From: Hyphomonadaceae bacterium ML37
GTDB lineage: Bacteria; Pseudomonadota; Alphaproteobacteria; Caulobacterales; Maricaulaceae
Direction: 5' to 3'
Assembly (NCBI GenBank): GCA_027627685.1
Contig: CP091241.1
Span: forward strand, 558,001 to 622,000
Length of the DNA stretch: 64,000 bases
Shown here piece by piece: positions 51,110-60,080 of the stretch; position 1 is the first letter of the stretch; each line of letters begins with the position of its first letter. Below the pieces are notes generated by a model. The model searched no databases and was not told the origin of the DNA. It was given only the letters and a program-made list of their open reading frames with translations. Position numbers and translations under genes: made by a program.

Positions 51110-51670
51110 TCAGCCGTCATTGGCCGCCAGCGCCCGGCGCGGCGTGCGCTCGCGCGCGGCGAACAGCGACAGGCTGGGGTCGGGCAGGCGGGCGGGATTG
51201 AGCACCGCCAGGCGGTGGCGCACCACCGGGCGTCCGCCCAGCCGGCTGGCGTCCAGCGGCTGATACAGGCCCAGCGCCCGGTCCACCTGACCTTCAGGTC
51301 CGCGCAGGGGCAGCAGCGTCACCTCGACCGCGCAGGCGCGGCCGTCCAGCGTGATGGCGTCGGCCATGGCGGTCGCAGGGGCGGGCGCGCCCAGCGCGCC
51401 TTCCAGCAGCGCGCTCATCATGGGCCGGTCCTGACCGGTCCACAGGCTGAGGAAATTCTGGTCGCGAAACTCGCGCTGATGCAGGCGGCACAGGCCGGTC
51501 CCGGCGAGCCGGAAGACGTGATGATCCTGATCCATGCGCCGCAACAGAAACAGATGCGACAACAGCGCGCCCAGATCCTGAGGCGCAATGTCGGCGCGCG
51601 CTGGCGCCGAGCCGCCGCGCCGTCTCGCATCCCAATAGGCATGCAGAGTTCTTGAATTGGGATGCCGCAC
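51110..51670 (-). CDS. PAS_5 domain protein (MopJ-like)
   Basis: 186 residues from a GTG start. NSRTLHAYWDARRRGGSAPARADIAPQDLGALLSHLFLLR is the opening of the PAS_5 (PF07310) family, single-domain PAS proteins found in alphaproteobacteria. Caulobacter MopJ, a member, links cell-cycle signalling to motility. A heme or ligand pocket cannot be judged from sequence alone. It is 61 bp upstream of the PilZ gene on the same strand. Confidence 0.75.
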   Translation of the reverse strand: MRHPNSRTLHAYWDARRRGGSAPARADIAPQDLGALLSHLFLLRRMDQDHHVFRLAGTGLCRLHQREFRDQNFLSLWTGQDRPMMSALLEGALGAPAPATAMADAITLDGRACAVEVTLLPLRGPEGQVDRALGLYQPLDASRLGGRPVVRHRLAVLNPARLPDPSLSLFAARERTPRRALAANDG

Positions 51671-51979
51671 GAGCCCGCGTCCTTCTGTAAACCCCTCACC
51701 GGCGGCAGGCCCGCTATGAAACGGCGCGGGTGCAGCCTTGGCGCTCCGTCTGCAAGCGGCTTGCCAGTCGCGCCTCGTGATGTGTTTTCAAAGGTTTCGG
51801 ATCGGCCCCACTATAAAGACAGCCGCCTGGCGCGGGGGTGGCCGGGTGTGACGGGTCGGTCAGGCGCCGGGGCGCCGAATTGATCACCGGCCTGCCCGAT
51901 GCACTCTCGCGCACACCCGCTTGCGCCAAACCGGCCCCGCGCTTGCATGAGGGGGGAGAGAACAGATTCGGAGACCGTC
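51671..51979. other. Divergent intergenic region, no feature recognised
   Basis: 309 bp between the PAS_5 start and the next plus-strand gene. It must hold both promoters. A weak TATAAA occurs at 51812 but no matching -35, operator, hairpin or CtrA box was identified. Confidence 0.5.
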
Positions 51980-52852
51980 ATGCGCGTATCATCCCGGCAC
52001 GCAGCCCTGATCACCGCCGTCGCCGCCGGCGTCATCGCCGCCAGCGCCCCCTCGTGGTCGTTGACGCCGCCTTCGCCGCCGCCGGGCTCGCACCATCCGT
52101 GCTGCGCCCATCCGGGCGGCCCGAACATCCGGCCCCCGTCCATCCATATCGGCGGCCCGAACATTCATGTGCGCGGTCCCAATATCCATGTGGGCGTGCA
52201 CAACTCGGTCAATGTAAATGTCAATGTCCAGGCCAGCGCCTCGGCCAGCGCCATCGCCACGGCGACCGGCCAGGCCGGCGCGGGCGCGTCCACCTTCGTC
52301 TATGCCGGCGGCGGCTATGTGGCCGGCGGGACGGCGCCGGGCGCGACAGCCCTGACGGGCCTGCGGCTCGCGGGCATGACCGAGCGCGTCCATGAAGAGC
52401 GCACACGCATCCGCGAGGAATGGCGCCTGATTCGCGCGATCTGCATCGACGATCGCGGGACGCCCCACCCGGCGGCCCGTCCTGATCCGTCCGAGCGCGT
52501 GGACCCGGGCTTTGAGGGCGAGCTGTTCCGCTGTGTCACCGGCACCGCCCTTCAGGCGACGCTGGGCTGGCGCACTGACGGCATGGACATGTTCGAGGGC
52601 GGCGAGACCATCATGTGTGAAAAGGGCGAGGCCCTGCGACACGGCCCCGGCGGCGAGGTATTCTGCGCCCGCCAAACGCCCCAGCGTGACTGCAATGAAC
52701 GTTCGCTCCTGCGCCTGCACGGGCCGGGCATGAAGATGGTCTATATGCGCTGGGAAGAGCATTACAGCGAGACGGTGGAGCGCTCCAGCATGGTCGCCGA
52801 GGCGTCCTCGATGACCCTGATGCTCGATGGCGGCGTCGGCGGTTATCGCTGA
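51980..52852 (+). CDS. Exported repeat protein, unknown function
   Basis: 290 residues, ATG preceded by GGAG. The signal peptide is ITAVAAGVIAASAPSWS. The mature N-terminus has Gly-Pro-Asn-Ile repeats (GGPNI at 46, GGPNIHV at 58, GPNIHVG at 66). An alternating stretch NVNVNVQASASASA (about 78-91) follows that looks beta-amyloid-like, and a cysteine-bearing C-terminal domain (ICIDDRG, LFRCVTG, TIMCEKG, VFCARQTPQRDC) comes after. Not recognised. It lies upstream of the pilus operon on the same strand, about 170 bp before cpaB; surface or adhesive role is possible but speculative. Confidence 0.68.
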   Translation: MRVSSRHAALITAVAAGVIAASAPSWSLTPPSPPPGSHHPCCAHPGGPNIRPPSIHIGGPNIHVRGPNIHVGVHNSVNVNVNVQASASASAIATATGQAGAGASTFVYAGGGYVAGGTAPGATALTGLRLAGMTERVHEERTRIREEWRLIRAICIDDRGTPHPAARPDPSERVDPGFEGELFRCVTGTALQATLGWRTDGMDMFEGGETIMCEKGEALRHGPGGEVFCARQTPQRDCNERSLLRLHGPGMKMVYMRWEEHYSETVERSSMVAEASSMTLMLDGGVGGYR

Positions 52853-52935
52853 CGCCCGCCTGAGACGTCGGTGATCCCGGCGCGCAGCGAGCGATGTAAA
52901 CCGCCTGTTCACTCTGCCCCCGATCGGCTGAAGCA

Positions 52936-52950
52936 TTAACGCGGCCTTGA
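52936..52950 (+). promoter_or_regulatory. CtrA-like box upstream of the pilus operon
   Basis: TTAA-CGCGGCC-TTGA: one mismatch from TTAA-N7-TTAA, about 75-85 bp upstream of the cpaB start. In Caulobacter pilus genes are CtrA-dependent. Moderate-strength match only. Confidence 0.4.
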
Positions 52951-53022
52951 GGTTTTCGCGGTCACATCAGGCCCAGGGTGCGCCATTGCGCGCGCCGGAC
53001 GTCTGAAGGGGCCCTGACCGCC

Positions 53023-53829
53023 ATGAATGCTGTGCGTCTGATCGTGCTCGCCGTCGCGGGAGTCGCCGCCATCGGTGCGGCCGTGCTGGTGCGTGGCGCC
53101 ATGCAGCCTCCTGCGCCTGTGCAAGTCTCCAGTGAAGCGGCGCCGGTTGCGGCGCCCGAACCGGTCACCGCCCGCGTGCTGGTCGCCGCCCGCGACATCG
53201 CCGCCGGCGAGCGGGTCAGTGCGGGCGCGTTCCGCTGGGCCCACTGGCCGGACGAAGCCGTGATTTCAGGATATCTGGTGCAGTCGCGCAACGCTGACGC
53301 CATGGAGCGCCTGTCCGGAGCTGTGGCGCGCACCGCCATGGTGGCGGGCGAACCGATTCTGGAGCCGCGCCTGGTCCAGCCTGGCCAGGCGGGATTCATG
53401 GCCGCTGTCATCGAACCGGGCATGCGCGCGGTCGCCGTGCCGATCTCTGCACGGTCAGGCGCGGGCGGGTTCATCCTGCCCAATGACCGGGTGGACATCC
53501 TCCTGACCCTGTCGGCCAACGAGAATTTCGCCACGCGCAATGTGGTGGAGAATGTGCGCGTCCTCGCCATCGACCAGAGCCACGCCGAATCGCGCGAAGG
53601 CGCTTTGGTGGGCGCCACGGCGACGCTGGAGCTGAGCCCGTCCCAGGCGCGCGCCGTATCCATGGCGGTGGCGTCGGGCACCGTATCGCTGGCGCTGCGC
53701 TCTATCGCGGACACCGAAGGCGGCGCGCGCCTGCCCGATGGCGCGGACGAAACCGGCACGGCCAGTGTCGTGCGCGTGTTCCGCTATGGCGAAGAGCAGC
53801 GTGTCGCGCTGGGAGGCGGCGCCCCATGA
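53023..53829 (+). CDS. cpaB: Flp pilus assembly protein CpaB
   Basis: 268 residues. N-terminal membrane anchor (LIVLAVAGVAAIGAAVLVRG), then an SAF-type beta-clip (VLVAARDIAAGERVSAGAFRWAHWP) and the RcpC/CpaB segment MRAVAVPISARSGAGGFILPNDRVDILLT. The upstream in-frame ATG at 52978 lacks a signal-like beginning. First gene of the cpaBCDEF-tadBC run; overlaps cpaC by four bases. It supports secretin assembly in the periplasm. Confidence 0.94.
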   Translation: MNAVRLIVLAVAGVAAIGAAVLVRGAMQPPAPVQVSSEAAPVAAPEPVTARVLVAARDIAAGERVSAGAFRWAHWPDEAVISGYLVQSRNADAMERLSGAVARTAMVAGEPILEPRLVQPGQAGFMAAVIEPGMRAVAVPISARSGAGGFILPNDRVDILLTLSANENFATRNVVENVRVLAIDQSHAESREGALVGATATLELSPSQARAVSMAVASGTVSLALRSIADTEGGARLPDGADETGTASVVRVFRYGEEQRVALGGGAP

Positions 53830-55310
53830 TGATCGCTTTGTTCCGAAATCTCTGCCTGGCTGCCGCCGCTCTCACCGCCACGGTCTGTGGCGCGGCTGAC
53901 GCCCAGCCTGATCTTGAGCGCACCAACACCATGCAGGTGGTGATCCGTGCGCCGGGCGAGGGCCGGGTGTCCGAGCGGCTGAACCTGCCTCTGGGCCAGG
54001 CCGCCATTCTGCATTTGCCGGTGGATACCGTCGAAGTGATGGTCGCCAATGATGCGGTCGCCGACGCCGTGGTGAGGACGCCGCGCCGGGCCCTGTTGCT
54101 GGGCCAGTCGGTGGGCCGTACGAATATCTTTTTCTTTGATGCTGACGGTCAGCTGATCCTCGATCTGGACGTGCGCGTGGAGCGCGACATGGACGGTTTG
54201 CGCGAGGCGCTGGCCCGCTTCGTGCCAGGCGCGCGCATCGAGGCGGAAAGCATGAATTCCAATATCGTGCTGTCGGGCGCCGTGCCGTCCGCCGCGGCCG
54301 CCGATGCGGCCATGCAGGTGGCGCGCCGCTGGGCCGATGATCCCGAACAGGTGGTATCCTTCCTCGCCATCGAGGGCCGCGATCAGGTGATGCTGCGCGT
54401 GCGGATCGTGGAAATGCGCCGCACCATCGTACGCCAGCTGGGCGTCAATCTTTCGGGTGATCTGGCCACGGGCGGAAACACGCCCACGATCAACCGGATC
54501 AATACCGAGAATGCATTCGGCATTGCCGGGTCGGCGCTGGGCGGGCTGACCGGCCAGATGGACCTGCTCAATGCGCTGGGGCCGGGCACGCGCCTGGGTG
54601 CCACCCTGAACGCGCTGGAACGCATCGGTCTGGTGCGCACGCTGGCCGAACCCAATATCACGGCAATCTCGGGTGAATCCGCGCAGTTTCTGGCAGGCGG
54701 GGAATTTCCTGTGCCGGTCGGGCGCGACCGAGACGGCAATGTCACCATCGAGTTCAAGCCCTTCGGCGTTGGGCTGGGCTTTACGCCGGTCGTGCTGTCA
54801 GAGGGGCGCATCTCACTGCGCATCTCCACCGAAGTGTCGGAACTGTCCAATGAGGGCGCCATCTCGCTGGGCGGGACGCCGCAATTTGACGGCCAGGGCA
54901 ATGTTGTCGGCACGACGGGCGGGCTGACCATCCCGGCGCTCAGTGTCAATCGCACCCAGACCACGGTCGAGCTGCCCTCGGGTGGCAGTCTGGTGATCGC
55001 CGGCCTGATCCAGGAAGAAACCCGCCAAGCCATGGACTCGGTGCCCGGCATCGACCGCCTGCCGGTTCTGGGCGCGCTGTTCCGGTCGCGCGACTTCACC
55101 AATAACGAGACCGAGCTGGTCGTGCTGGTCACGCCCTATCTGGTCGACCCCGCCAATCCGGGCGCGCTGGAGGAGCCGGGCGAGGGCTTCGTGGCCGCCT
55201 CCATGGCGTCAAACATCGTGCTGGGCCGTCTCAACCGTGTCTACGCCGCGCCTGGTGCGCGGGTGGAGGGGCGTGGCTGGACGGGCCCTGTCGGCTTTGT
55301 GCTGGAGTAA
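53826..55310 (+). CDS. cpaC: Flp pilus secretin CpaC
   Basis: 494 residues: signal peptide ending CGAADA, BON/N-domain region (FVPGARIEAESMNSNIVLSGAVPSAAAADAA), and the secretin core (VGLGFTPVVLSEGRISLRISTEVSELSN ... VPGIDRLPVLGALFRSRDFTNNETELVVLVTPYLV). Forms the outer-membrane pore for the Flp/Tad pilus. Six-base-scale spacing to cpaD suggests one operon. Confidence 0.95.
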   Translation: MMIALFRNLCLAAAALTATVCGAADAQPDLERTNTMQVVIRAPGEGRVSERLNLPLGQAAILHLPVDTVEVMVANDAVADAVVRTPRRALLLGQSVGRTNIFFFDADGQLILDLDVRVERDMDGLREALARFVPGARIEAESMNSNIVLSGAVPSAAAADAAMQVARRWADDPEQVVSFLAIEGRDQVMLRVRIVEMRRTIVRQLGVNLSGDLATGGNTPTINRINTENAFGIAGSALGGLTGQMDLLNALGPGTRLGATLNALERIGLVRTLAEPNITAISGESAQFLAGGEFPVPVGRDRDGNVTIEFKPFGVGLGFTPVVLSEGRISLRISTEVSELSNEGAISLGGTPQFDGQGNVVGTTGGLTIPALSVNRTQTTVELPSGGSLVIAGLIQEETRQAMDSVPGIDRLPVLGALFRSRDFTNNETELVVLVTPYLVDPANPGALEEPGEGFVAASMASNIVLGRLNRVYAAPGARVEGRGWTGPVGFVLE

Positions 55311-55315
55311 TCGTG

Positions 55316-55975
55316 ATGGCTATCAAGCATCTGTGTCTGGCCCTGGCTGGCGCCGCGCTGCTGGCGGCCTGCTCGGCCCACGCGCCCCAACCCCTGCCGC
55401 AGGCGACCGCCGCGCCCGAAACCGTGCGCGTGGAGATGGCTTATGACATGCGCGATAACGGCCTGACCTGGCGTCAGCTCGATCTGATTGCGTCGGTGGC
55501 CGCCGAGTACAAGGCACGCGGCCATGGGCCGCTGGTGATTTCCTATCCCCAGGATTCTCACGGCTCGGATGCGGCCATTGGCGTCATCGCCGATGCACGC
55601 GCCCAGCTCTTCGCCCACGGTCTGGACTGGCGCGCCATTGGCGGCGGCGCCTATGACGCCGGCGGCCGCCCCGGAGCGCCGATCATTTTCTCGTTCAACC
55701 GCTACCGCGCAGTTGCGCCGGCCTGCGACCGCAGCTGGCCAGACCTGACCCATGCCCGCCCTGGCGAGGCCTGGCCGCAATTTGGCTGCGCCACCGCAAC
55801 GAATCTGGCCGTCCAGGTGGCCGATCCGCGCGATCTGCTGACGGCCGGGACGCTGGACCCGTCCGACGGCGCGCGCCGCGCCGCGGTTCTGGAGCGCTAT
55901 CGTCAGGGCCTGCCGACATCCAGCCAGCGCACGGCGGATGAGAGCGGTACCGTGTCCACTGCCGTGGGCGATTAG
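55316..55975 (+). CDS. cpaD: Pilus assembly lipoprotein CpaD
   Basis: 219 residues; lipoprotein signal ending ALLAACSAHA. GGAG at 55304 is better spaced for the ATG at 55316 than for the GTG three bases earlier. The CpaD family segment DRSWPDLTHARPGEAWPQFGCATATNLAVQVADPRDLL is clear. Thought to aid CpaC localisation at the pole. Confidence 0.93.
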   Translation: MAIKHLCLALAGAALLAACSAHAPQPLPQATAAPETVRVEMAYDMRDNGLTWRQLDLIASVAAEYKARGHGPLVISYPQDSHGSDAAIGVIADARAQLFAHGLDWRAIGGGAYDAGGRPGAPIIFSFNRYRAVAPACDRSWPDLTHARPGEAWPQFGCATATNLAVQVADPRDLLTAGTLDPSDGARRAAVLERYRQGLPTSSQRTADESGTVSTAVGD

Positions 55976-55985
55976 GAGAGCGCAC

Positions 55986-57551
55986 ATGGCCAAACACGCA
56001 GACGCTTTCCAGGATGACAGCTTCGACGCCGAGGACAGCTTCCTCGACGATGCGGCCATGACGCCGGTGTCCGATCCGTTCCTCGACGCCTCCGCCGTCG
56101 AGCGGCGCATGCTGGGCGAGCCTGACCCGTCTGCGTCGAAAGCCGCGCCGGATCCCGCCGGCCTGCGCCCGTTCGGCGCGCGCCTGGCCGAAGCCAATCA
56201 GGCGCCCGAACCGGACTTCGCGCCAGCGCGCCAGGCGTCTGCCGCCAAAACCGCGCCTGCGCACCCCGCGCCGGCCGCCGCGCGTCCTGTGGCGCCGCTG
56301 GCGCCAGTGGACGGGCTTTATGGCGAGGTTGGCGGCGATGAGGATGACGCGTTGATCAATCAGCCCGTGCCGCGCATCGCGATCCAGGCCTTCTGCGAGC
56401 GGCCCGAGACCGGGCAGCTGATCCATCACGCCGGCGCGGACCGGCGTCTGTCGCGCGCCCATCTGACGGTGGAGCTGGGTGGTCTGGCGGCGGCCATAGA
56501 GCGCTTCCATGACGCCCAGACGCCCGAGCTTCTGATCATCGAGACCGGCATGCGCGGGCGCGAGCTGTTCGCCCAGCTCGAGGAGCTGGCGGGGGTGTGC
56601 GACGCCGAGACCAAGGTGGTGATCATCGGCGCGGCCAATGACATCACGCTGTATCGCGAGCTGATCCGGCGCGGGGTGAGCGAATATCTCGTGCCGCCCA
56701 TGACGCCGCTGCACCTGATCAAGACCATTTCCGGCCTGTTCCTGGACCCGGATGCGCCGTTCGCGGGCCGCACCATGGCGTTCGTCGGGGCCAAGGGCGG
56801 GGTGGGATCATCCACCGTGGCCCATAACGTGGCCTGGCACATCACTGAATCCCTGCGCACCGACGCGGTGCTGGTCGATCTTGATCTGTCCTTCGGGACC
56901 GCCGGGCTCGATTTCAATCAGGATCCGGCACGGACCATCGCCGAAGCGCTGGCCCAGCCCGACCGGCTGGACGATGCGCTGCTGGACCGGTTGCTGGTCA
57001 AATGCACCGAGCGCCTGTCGTTGTTCTCCGCGCCCGCCACGCTGGAAAGCGACTGGGATTTCGACGCGGAAAGCTTCGACGTGGTGCTCGAAAAGGTACG
57101 CCGCCAGGCGCCCTTCATCGCACTGGACGTGCCCCACGTCTGGAGCCCCTGGGTGCGCCGGACGATTTTGTCGGCCGATCAGGTGGTGGTGACTGTCACC
57201 CCGGACCTGGCCTGCCTGCGCAACGCCAAAAACCTGTTTGATCTGGTGCGTCAGGCCCGGCCCAATGACGAGCCGCCCAAAGTGGTCGTCAACATGGCCG
57301 GCTGCCCGAAAAAGCCGGACATCCCGCTGAAGGACTTCGCCGATGCGCTGGGTGCCGCGCCGCTCCTGGTGCTGCCGTTTGATCCGGCCCTGTTCGGCAA
57401 GGCGGCCAATAACGGCCAGATGATCGCTGAGGTCGACGCCAAATCCCGGCCCGCTGAAGGTTTTGCTCATCTGGCGAGCGTTCTGGCCGGACGCGCTGCG
57501 CCGCCAGCAAGGCGCAAATCCCTGTTCGGCTCCCTGTTCTCGAAAGGCTGA
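55986..57551 (+). CDS. cpaE: Pilus assembly ATPase CpaE
   Basis: 521 residues. A long variable acidic/Ala-Pro N-terminus (about 1-115) precedes a receiver-like domain and a ParA/MinD-type ATPase domain with deviant Walker A FVGAKGGVGSSTVAHNVAW (about residue 265) and VLVDLDLSFGTAGLDFN. In Caulobacter, CpaE positions the secretin and assembly machinery at the pole. AGGAG at 55974 supports the ATG at 55986. Confidence 0.93.
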   Translation: MAKHADAFQDDSFDAEDSFLDDAAMTPVSDPFLDASAVERRMLGEPDPSASKAAPDPAGLRPFGARLAEANQAPEPDFAPARQASAAKTAPAHPAPAAARPVAPLAPVDGLYGEVGGDEDDALINQPVPRIAIQAFCERPETGQLIHHAGADRRLSRAHLTVELGGLAAAIERFHDAQTPELLIIETGMRGRELFAQLEELAGVCDAETKVVIIGAANDITLYRELIRRGVSEYLVPPMTPLHLIKTISGLFLDPDAPFAGRTMAFVGAKGGVGSSTVAHNVAWHITESLRTDAVLVDLDLSFGTAGLDFNQDPARTIAEALAQPDRLDDALLDRLLVKCTERLSLFSAPATLESDWDFDAESFDVVLEKVRRQAPFIALDVPHVWSPWVRRTILSADQVVVTVTPDLACLRNAKNLFDLVRQARPNDEPPKVVVNMAGCPKKPDIPLKDFADALGAAPLLVLPFDPALFGKAANNGQMIAEVDAKSRPAEGFAHLASVLAGRAAPPARRKSLFGSLFSKG

Positions 57552-57562
57552 AAGCAGCTCTG

Positions 57563-59071
57563 ATGTTTGGCAAACGCCCGCCCGGTTCGCCTGATGGTTC
57601 GCGCACGTTCGGCGCGGCGCCTTCCGGTGCGCCCGAAGCGGCGAGCGTGGCCGTGCGCGAGCGGCCCAAACCGGCTGCGCCCCGGCCCGCCACCCCCGCT
57701 CCGGCACCAGCCCCTGCCTCGCGGTCTGCAGGCGAGATGAAAGCCGCGCCGGCCCGCCGCAAGGCGCAGGAGCCTGAACGCGTCGGTGCTGAGCGATCGG
57801 CGGAATATTATGCGATCAAGACCACAATCTTCAACGCGCTGATCGACACCATTGATCTGGGCCAGCTTTCGCGCCTGGACAATGAAACCGCGGCCGATGA
57901 AATCCGCGACATCGTCACCGAGATCATTTCGATCAAGAACGTGGCGATGTCCATCGCCGAGCAGGAACAGCTCCTGCAGGACATCTGCAATGACGTTCTG
58001 GGCTATGGCCCGTTGGAACCGCTGCTGGCGCGCGACGACATTGCCGACATCATGGTCAACGGTGCCGGCCACGTCTTCATTGAAGTCGAAGGGCGGGTGC
58101 GCAAGACCAATATCAAGTTCCGTGACAACGCCCAGCTGATGAATATCTGTCAGCGCATCGTGTCCCAGGTGGGCCGGCGCGTGGATGAATCCAGCCCGAT
58201 CTGCGACGCGCGCCTGGCCGATGGCAGCCGCGTCAACGTCATCGCGCCGCCGCTGGCGCTGGACGGGCCGACCCTGACCATTCGCAAATTCAAGAAGGAC
58301 AAGCTCAAGCTCTCCAATCTGGTGGGCTTCGGCTCCATCTCGCCGGAAGGTGCCCGGATTCTGGAGATCATCGGCGCCTGCCGGGCAAACGTGCTGATCT
58401 CCGGCGGTACCGGCTCGGGCAAGACGACGCTTCTCAACTGCCTCACCGGCTTCATCGGCGAGGACGAGCGCATCATCACCTGCGAAGACGCCGCCGAACT
58501 TCAGCTGCAGCAGCCCCATGTGGTGCGCCTGGAGACCCGCCCGCCCAATCTGGAGGGCTCGGGCCAGGTGACCATGCGCGATCTGGTCAAGAACTGCCTG
58601 CGCATGCGCCCCGAGCGCATCATCGTCGGCGAGGTGCGCGGCCCTGAAGCGTTCGATCTGTTGCAGGCCATGAATACCGGTCATGACGGCTCCATGGGCA
58701 CGCTGCACGCCAACAGCCCGCGCGAGGGTCTGTCGCGGCTGGAGTCCATGATCACCATGGGCGGCTACAACCTGCCCACCAAAACCATCCGGGAGATGAT
58801 CTCCGGCTCCATCGATGTGGTCATCCAGGCTGCGCGTCTGCGCGACGGGACGCGCAAGATCACGCACATCACCGAAGTGCTGGGCATGGAAGGCGATGTG
58901 ATTATCACCCAGGATCTGTTCCTGTACGAAATCACCGGCGAGGACGCGGACGGCAATATTCTGGGCCGCCATGTCTCAACCGGCATTGCGCGTCCGAAAT
59001 TCTGGGATCGCGCGCGTTATTTCGGGCTGGAGCAGGCGCTCGCCGAGGCGCTCGACGCGTCGGAGGCCTGA
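57563..59071 (+). CDS. cpaF: Pilus assembly ATPase CpaF (TadA)
   Basis: 502 residues of the type II/IV secretion ATPase family. The N-terminus is Pro/Ala-rich. Core motifs: ILINDV-type [21 protein letters not shown], Walker [16 protein letters not shown] (about residue 280), Asp box [11 protein letters not shown], and Walker B/His-box [37 protein letters not shown]. Drives both extension and retraction of the Flp pilus. Confidence 0.97.
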   Translation: MFGKRPPGSPDGSRTFGAAPSGAPEAASVAVRERPKPAAPRPATPAPAPAPASRSAGEMKAAPARRKAQEPERVGAERSAEYYAIKTTIFNALIDTIDLGQLSRLDNETAADEIRDIVTEIISIKNVAMSIAEQEQLLQDICNDVLGYGPLEPLLARDDIADIMVNGAGHVFIEVEGRVRKTNIKFRDNAQLMNICQRIVSQVGRRVDESSPICDARLADGSRVNVIAPPLALDGPTLTIRKFKKDKLKLSNLVGFGSISPEGARILEIIGACRANVLISGGTGSGKTTLLNCLTGFIGEDERIITCEDAAELQLQQPHVVRLETRPPNLEGSGQVTMRDLVKNCLRMRPERIIVGEVRGPEAFDLLQAMNTGHDGSMGTLHANSPREGLSRLESMITMGGYNLPTKTIREMISGSIDVVIQAARLRDGTRKITHITEVLGMEGDVIITQDLFLYEITGEDADGNILGRHVSTGIARPKFWDRARYFGLEQALAEALDASEA

Positions 59072-59075
59072 CGCC

Positions 59076-60068
59076 ATGGCCGGTGACATGGTCTATATCC
59101 TCGCCGCGGTCTGCGCCTTCGTCGCTGTGGCGGCGGCAGGCCTGGCGCTGGCACCGAGCGATGGCGGACGCACGCGCAAGACCCGTGTGGCAGTGGCCGT
59201 CGGCCAGCCGGTCCAGCGCGGGCAGCGCAAGGTCGCCGCCCTCGACGCCGCCGCCCAGAAGCGCCGCCAGATCCAGGAAACCCTGAAAGACCTCGAAGCG
59301 CGTCAGAAGGCCGAGCGCAAGAAATCCCTGACCCTGAAAGGCCGCCTGGAGCAGGCGGGTCTGAAGGCCACGCCTTTGCATTTCTGGATCGCGTCGGGCG
59401 GCCTCGCCGCGATCGCCCTGCTGGGCGTGATGGCGACGGGTCTGCATCCCGCCATCGCCGCCGCCGCTGCCATCGTGGCCGGTCTCGGCCTGCCGCGCTG
59501 GGTGCTGGGCGTGATGCGCAAGCGCCGCCAGGCCAAGTTCACATCCCATTTCGCCGATGCGCTGGACATCATCGTGCGCGGCATCAAGTCCGGCCTGCCG
59601 CTGAGCGAATGCTTGAAAGTGATCGCGCGCGAATCCGAGGCCCCGGTGCGTCAGGAGTTCGAGCTGCTGGTGGAGGGCCTGTCGGTCGGCGTCGATCTGG
59701 ACGAGGGCCTGCGCCGGATGACGGGCCGCATGCCGTTGTCAGAGCTGTCCTTTTTCATGATCGTTCTGGTCATCCAGCAAAAGACCGGCGGCAACCTGTC
59801 CGAGGCGCTGAACAATCTGTCGGGCGTGCTGCGCGCGCGCAAGATGATGCGCGAGAAGGTCCAGGCCCTGTCCTCTGAAGCGAAGGCGTCGGCTTTCATC
59901 ATCGGCTCCCTGCCGCCGGGCGTGGCGATCATGGTGTCGATCATGTCGCCGGCCTACATGGAGCCACTGTTCAACACGCCGCTGGGTCAGATGATGCTGA
60001 TGGGCGGCGCGCTGTGGATGGGCATCGGCATCGTGATCATGCGCGGCATGATCAATTTCAAAATGTAG
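59076..60068 (+). CDS. tadB: Type II secretion F-family protein TadB
   Basis: 330 residues; GGAGG nine bases before the ATG. An N-terminal helix is followed by a basic linker, and the T2SSF domain (FADALDIIVRGIKSGLPLSECLKVIARE, MTGRMPLSELSFFMIVLVIQQKTGGNLSEAL) and C-terminal helices complete it. Inner-membrane platform of the Tad pilus, paired with TadC. Confidence 0.95.
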   Translation: MAGDMVYILAAVCAFVAVAAAGLALAPSDGGRTRKTRVAVAVGQPVQRGQRKVAALDAAAQKRRQIQETLKDLEARQKAERKKSLTLKGRLEQAGLKATPLHFWIASGGLAAIALLGVMATGLHPAIAAAAAIVAGLGLPRWVLGVMRKRRQAKFTSHFADALDIIVRGIKSGLPLSECLKVIARESEAPVRQEFELLVEGLSVGVDLDEGLRRMTGRMPLSELSFFMIVLVIQQKTGGNLSEALNNLSGVLRARKMMREKVQALSSEAKASAFIIGSLPPGVAIMVSIMSPAYMEPLFNTPLGQMMLMGGALWMGIGIVIMRGMINFKM

Positions 60069-60080
60069 GCGGAGGCCGTC

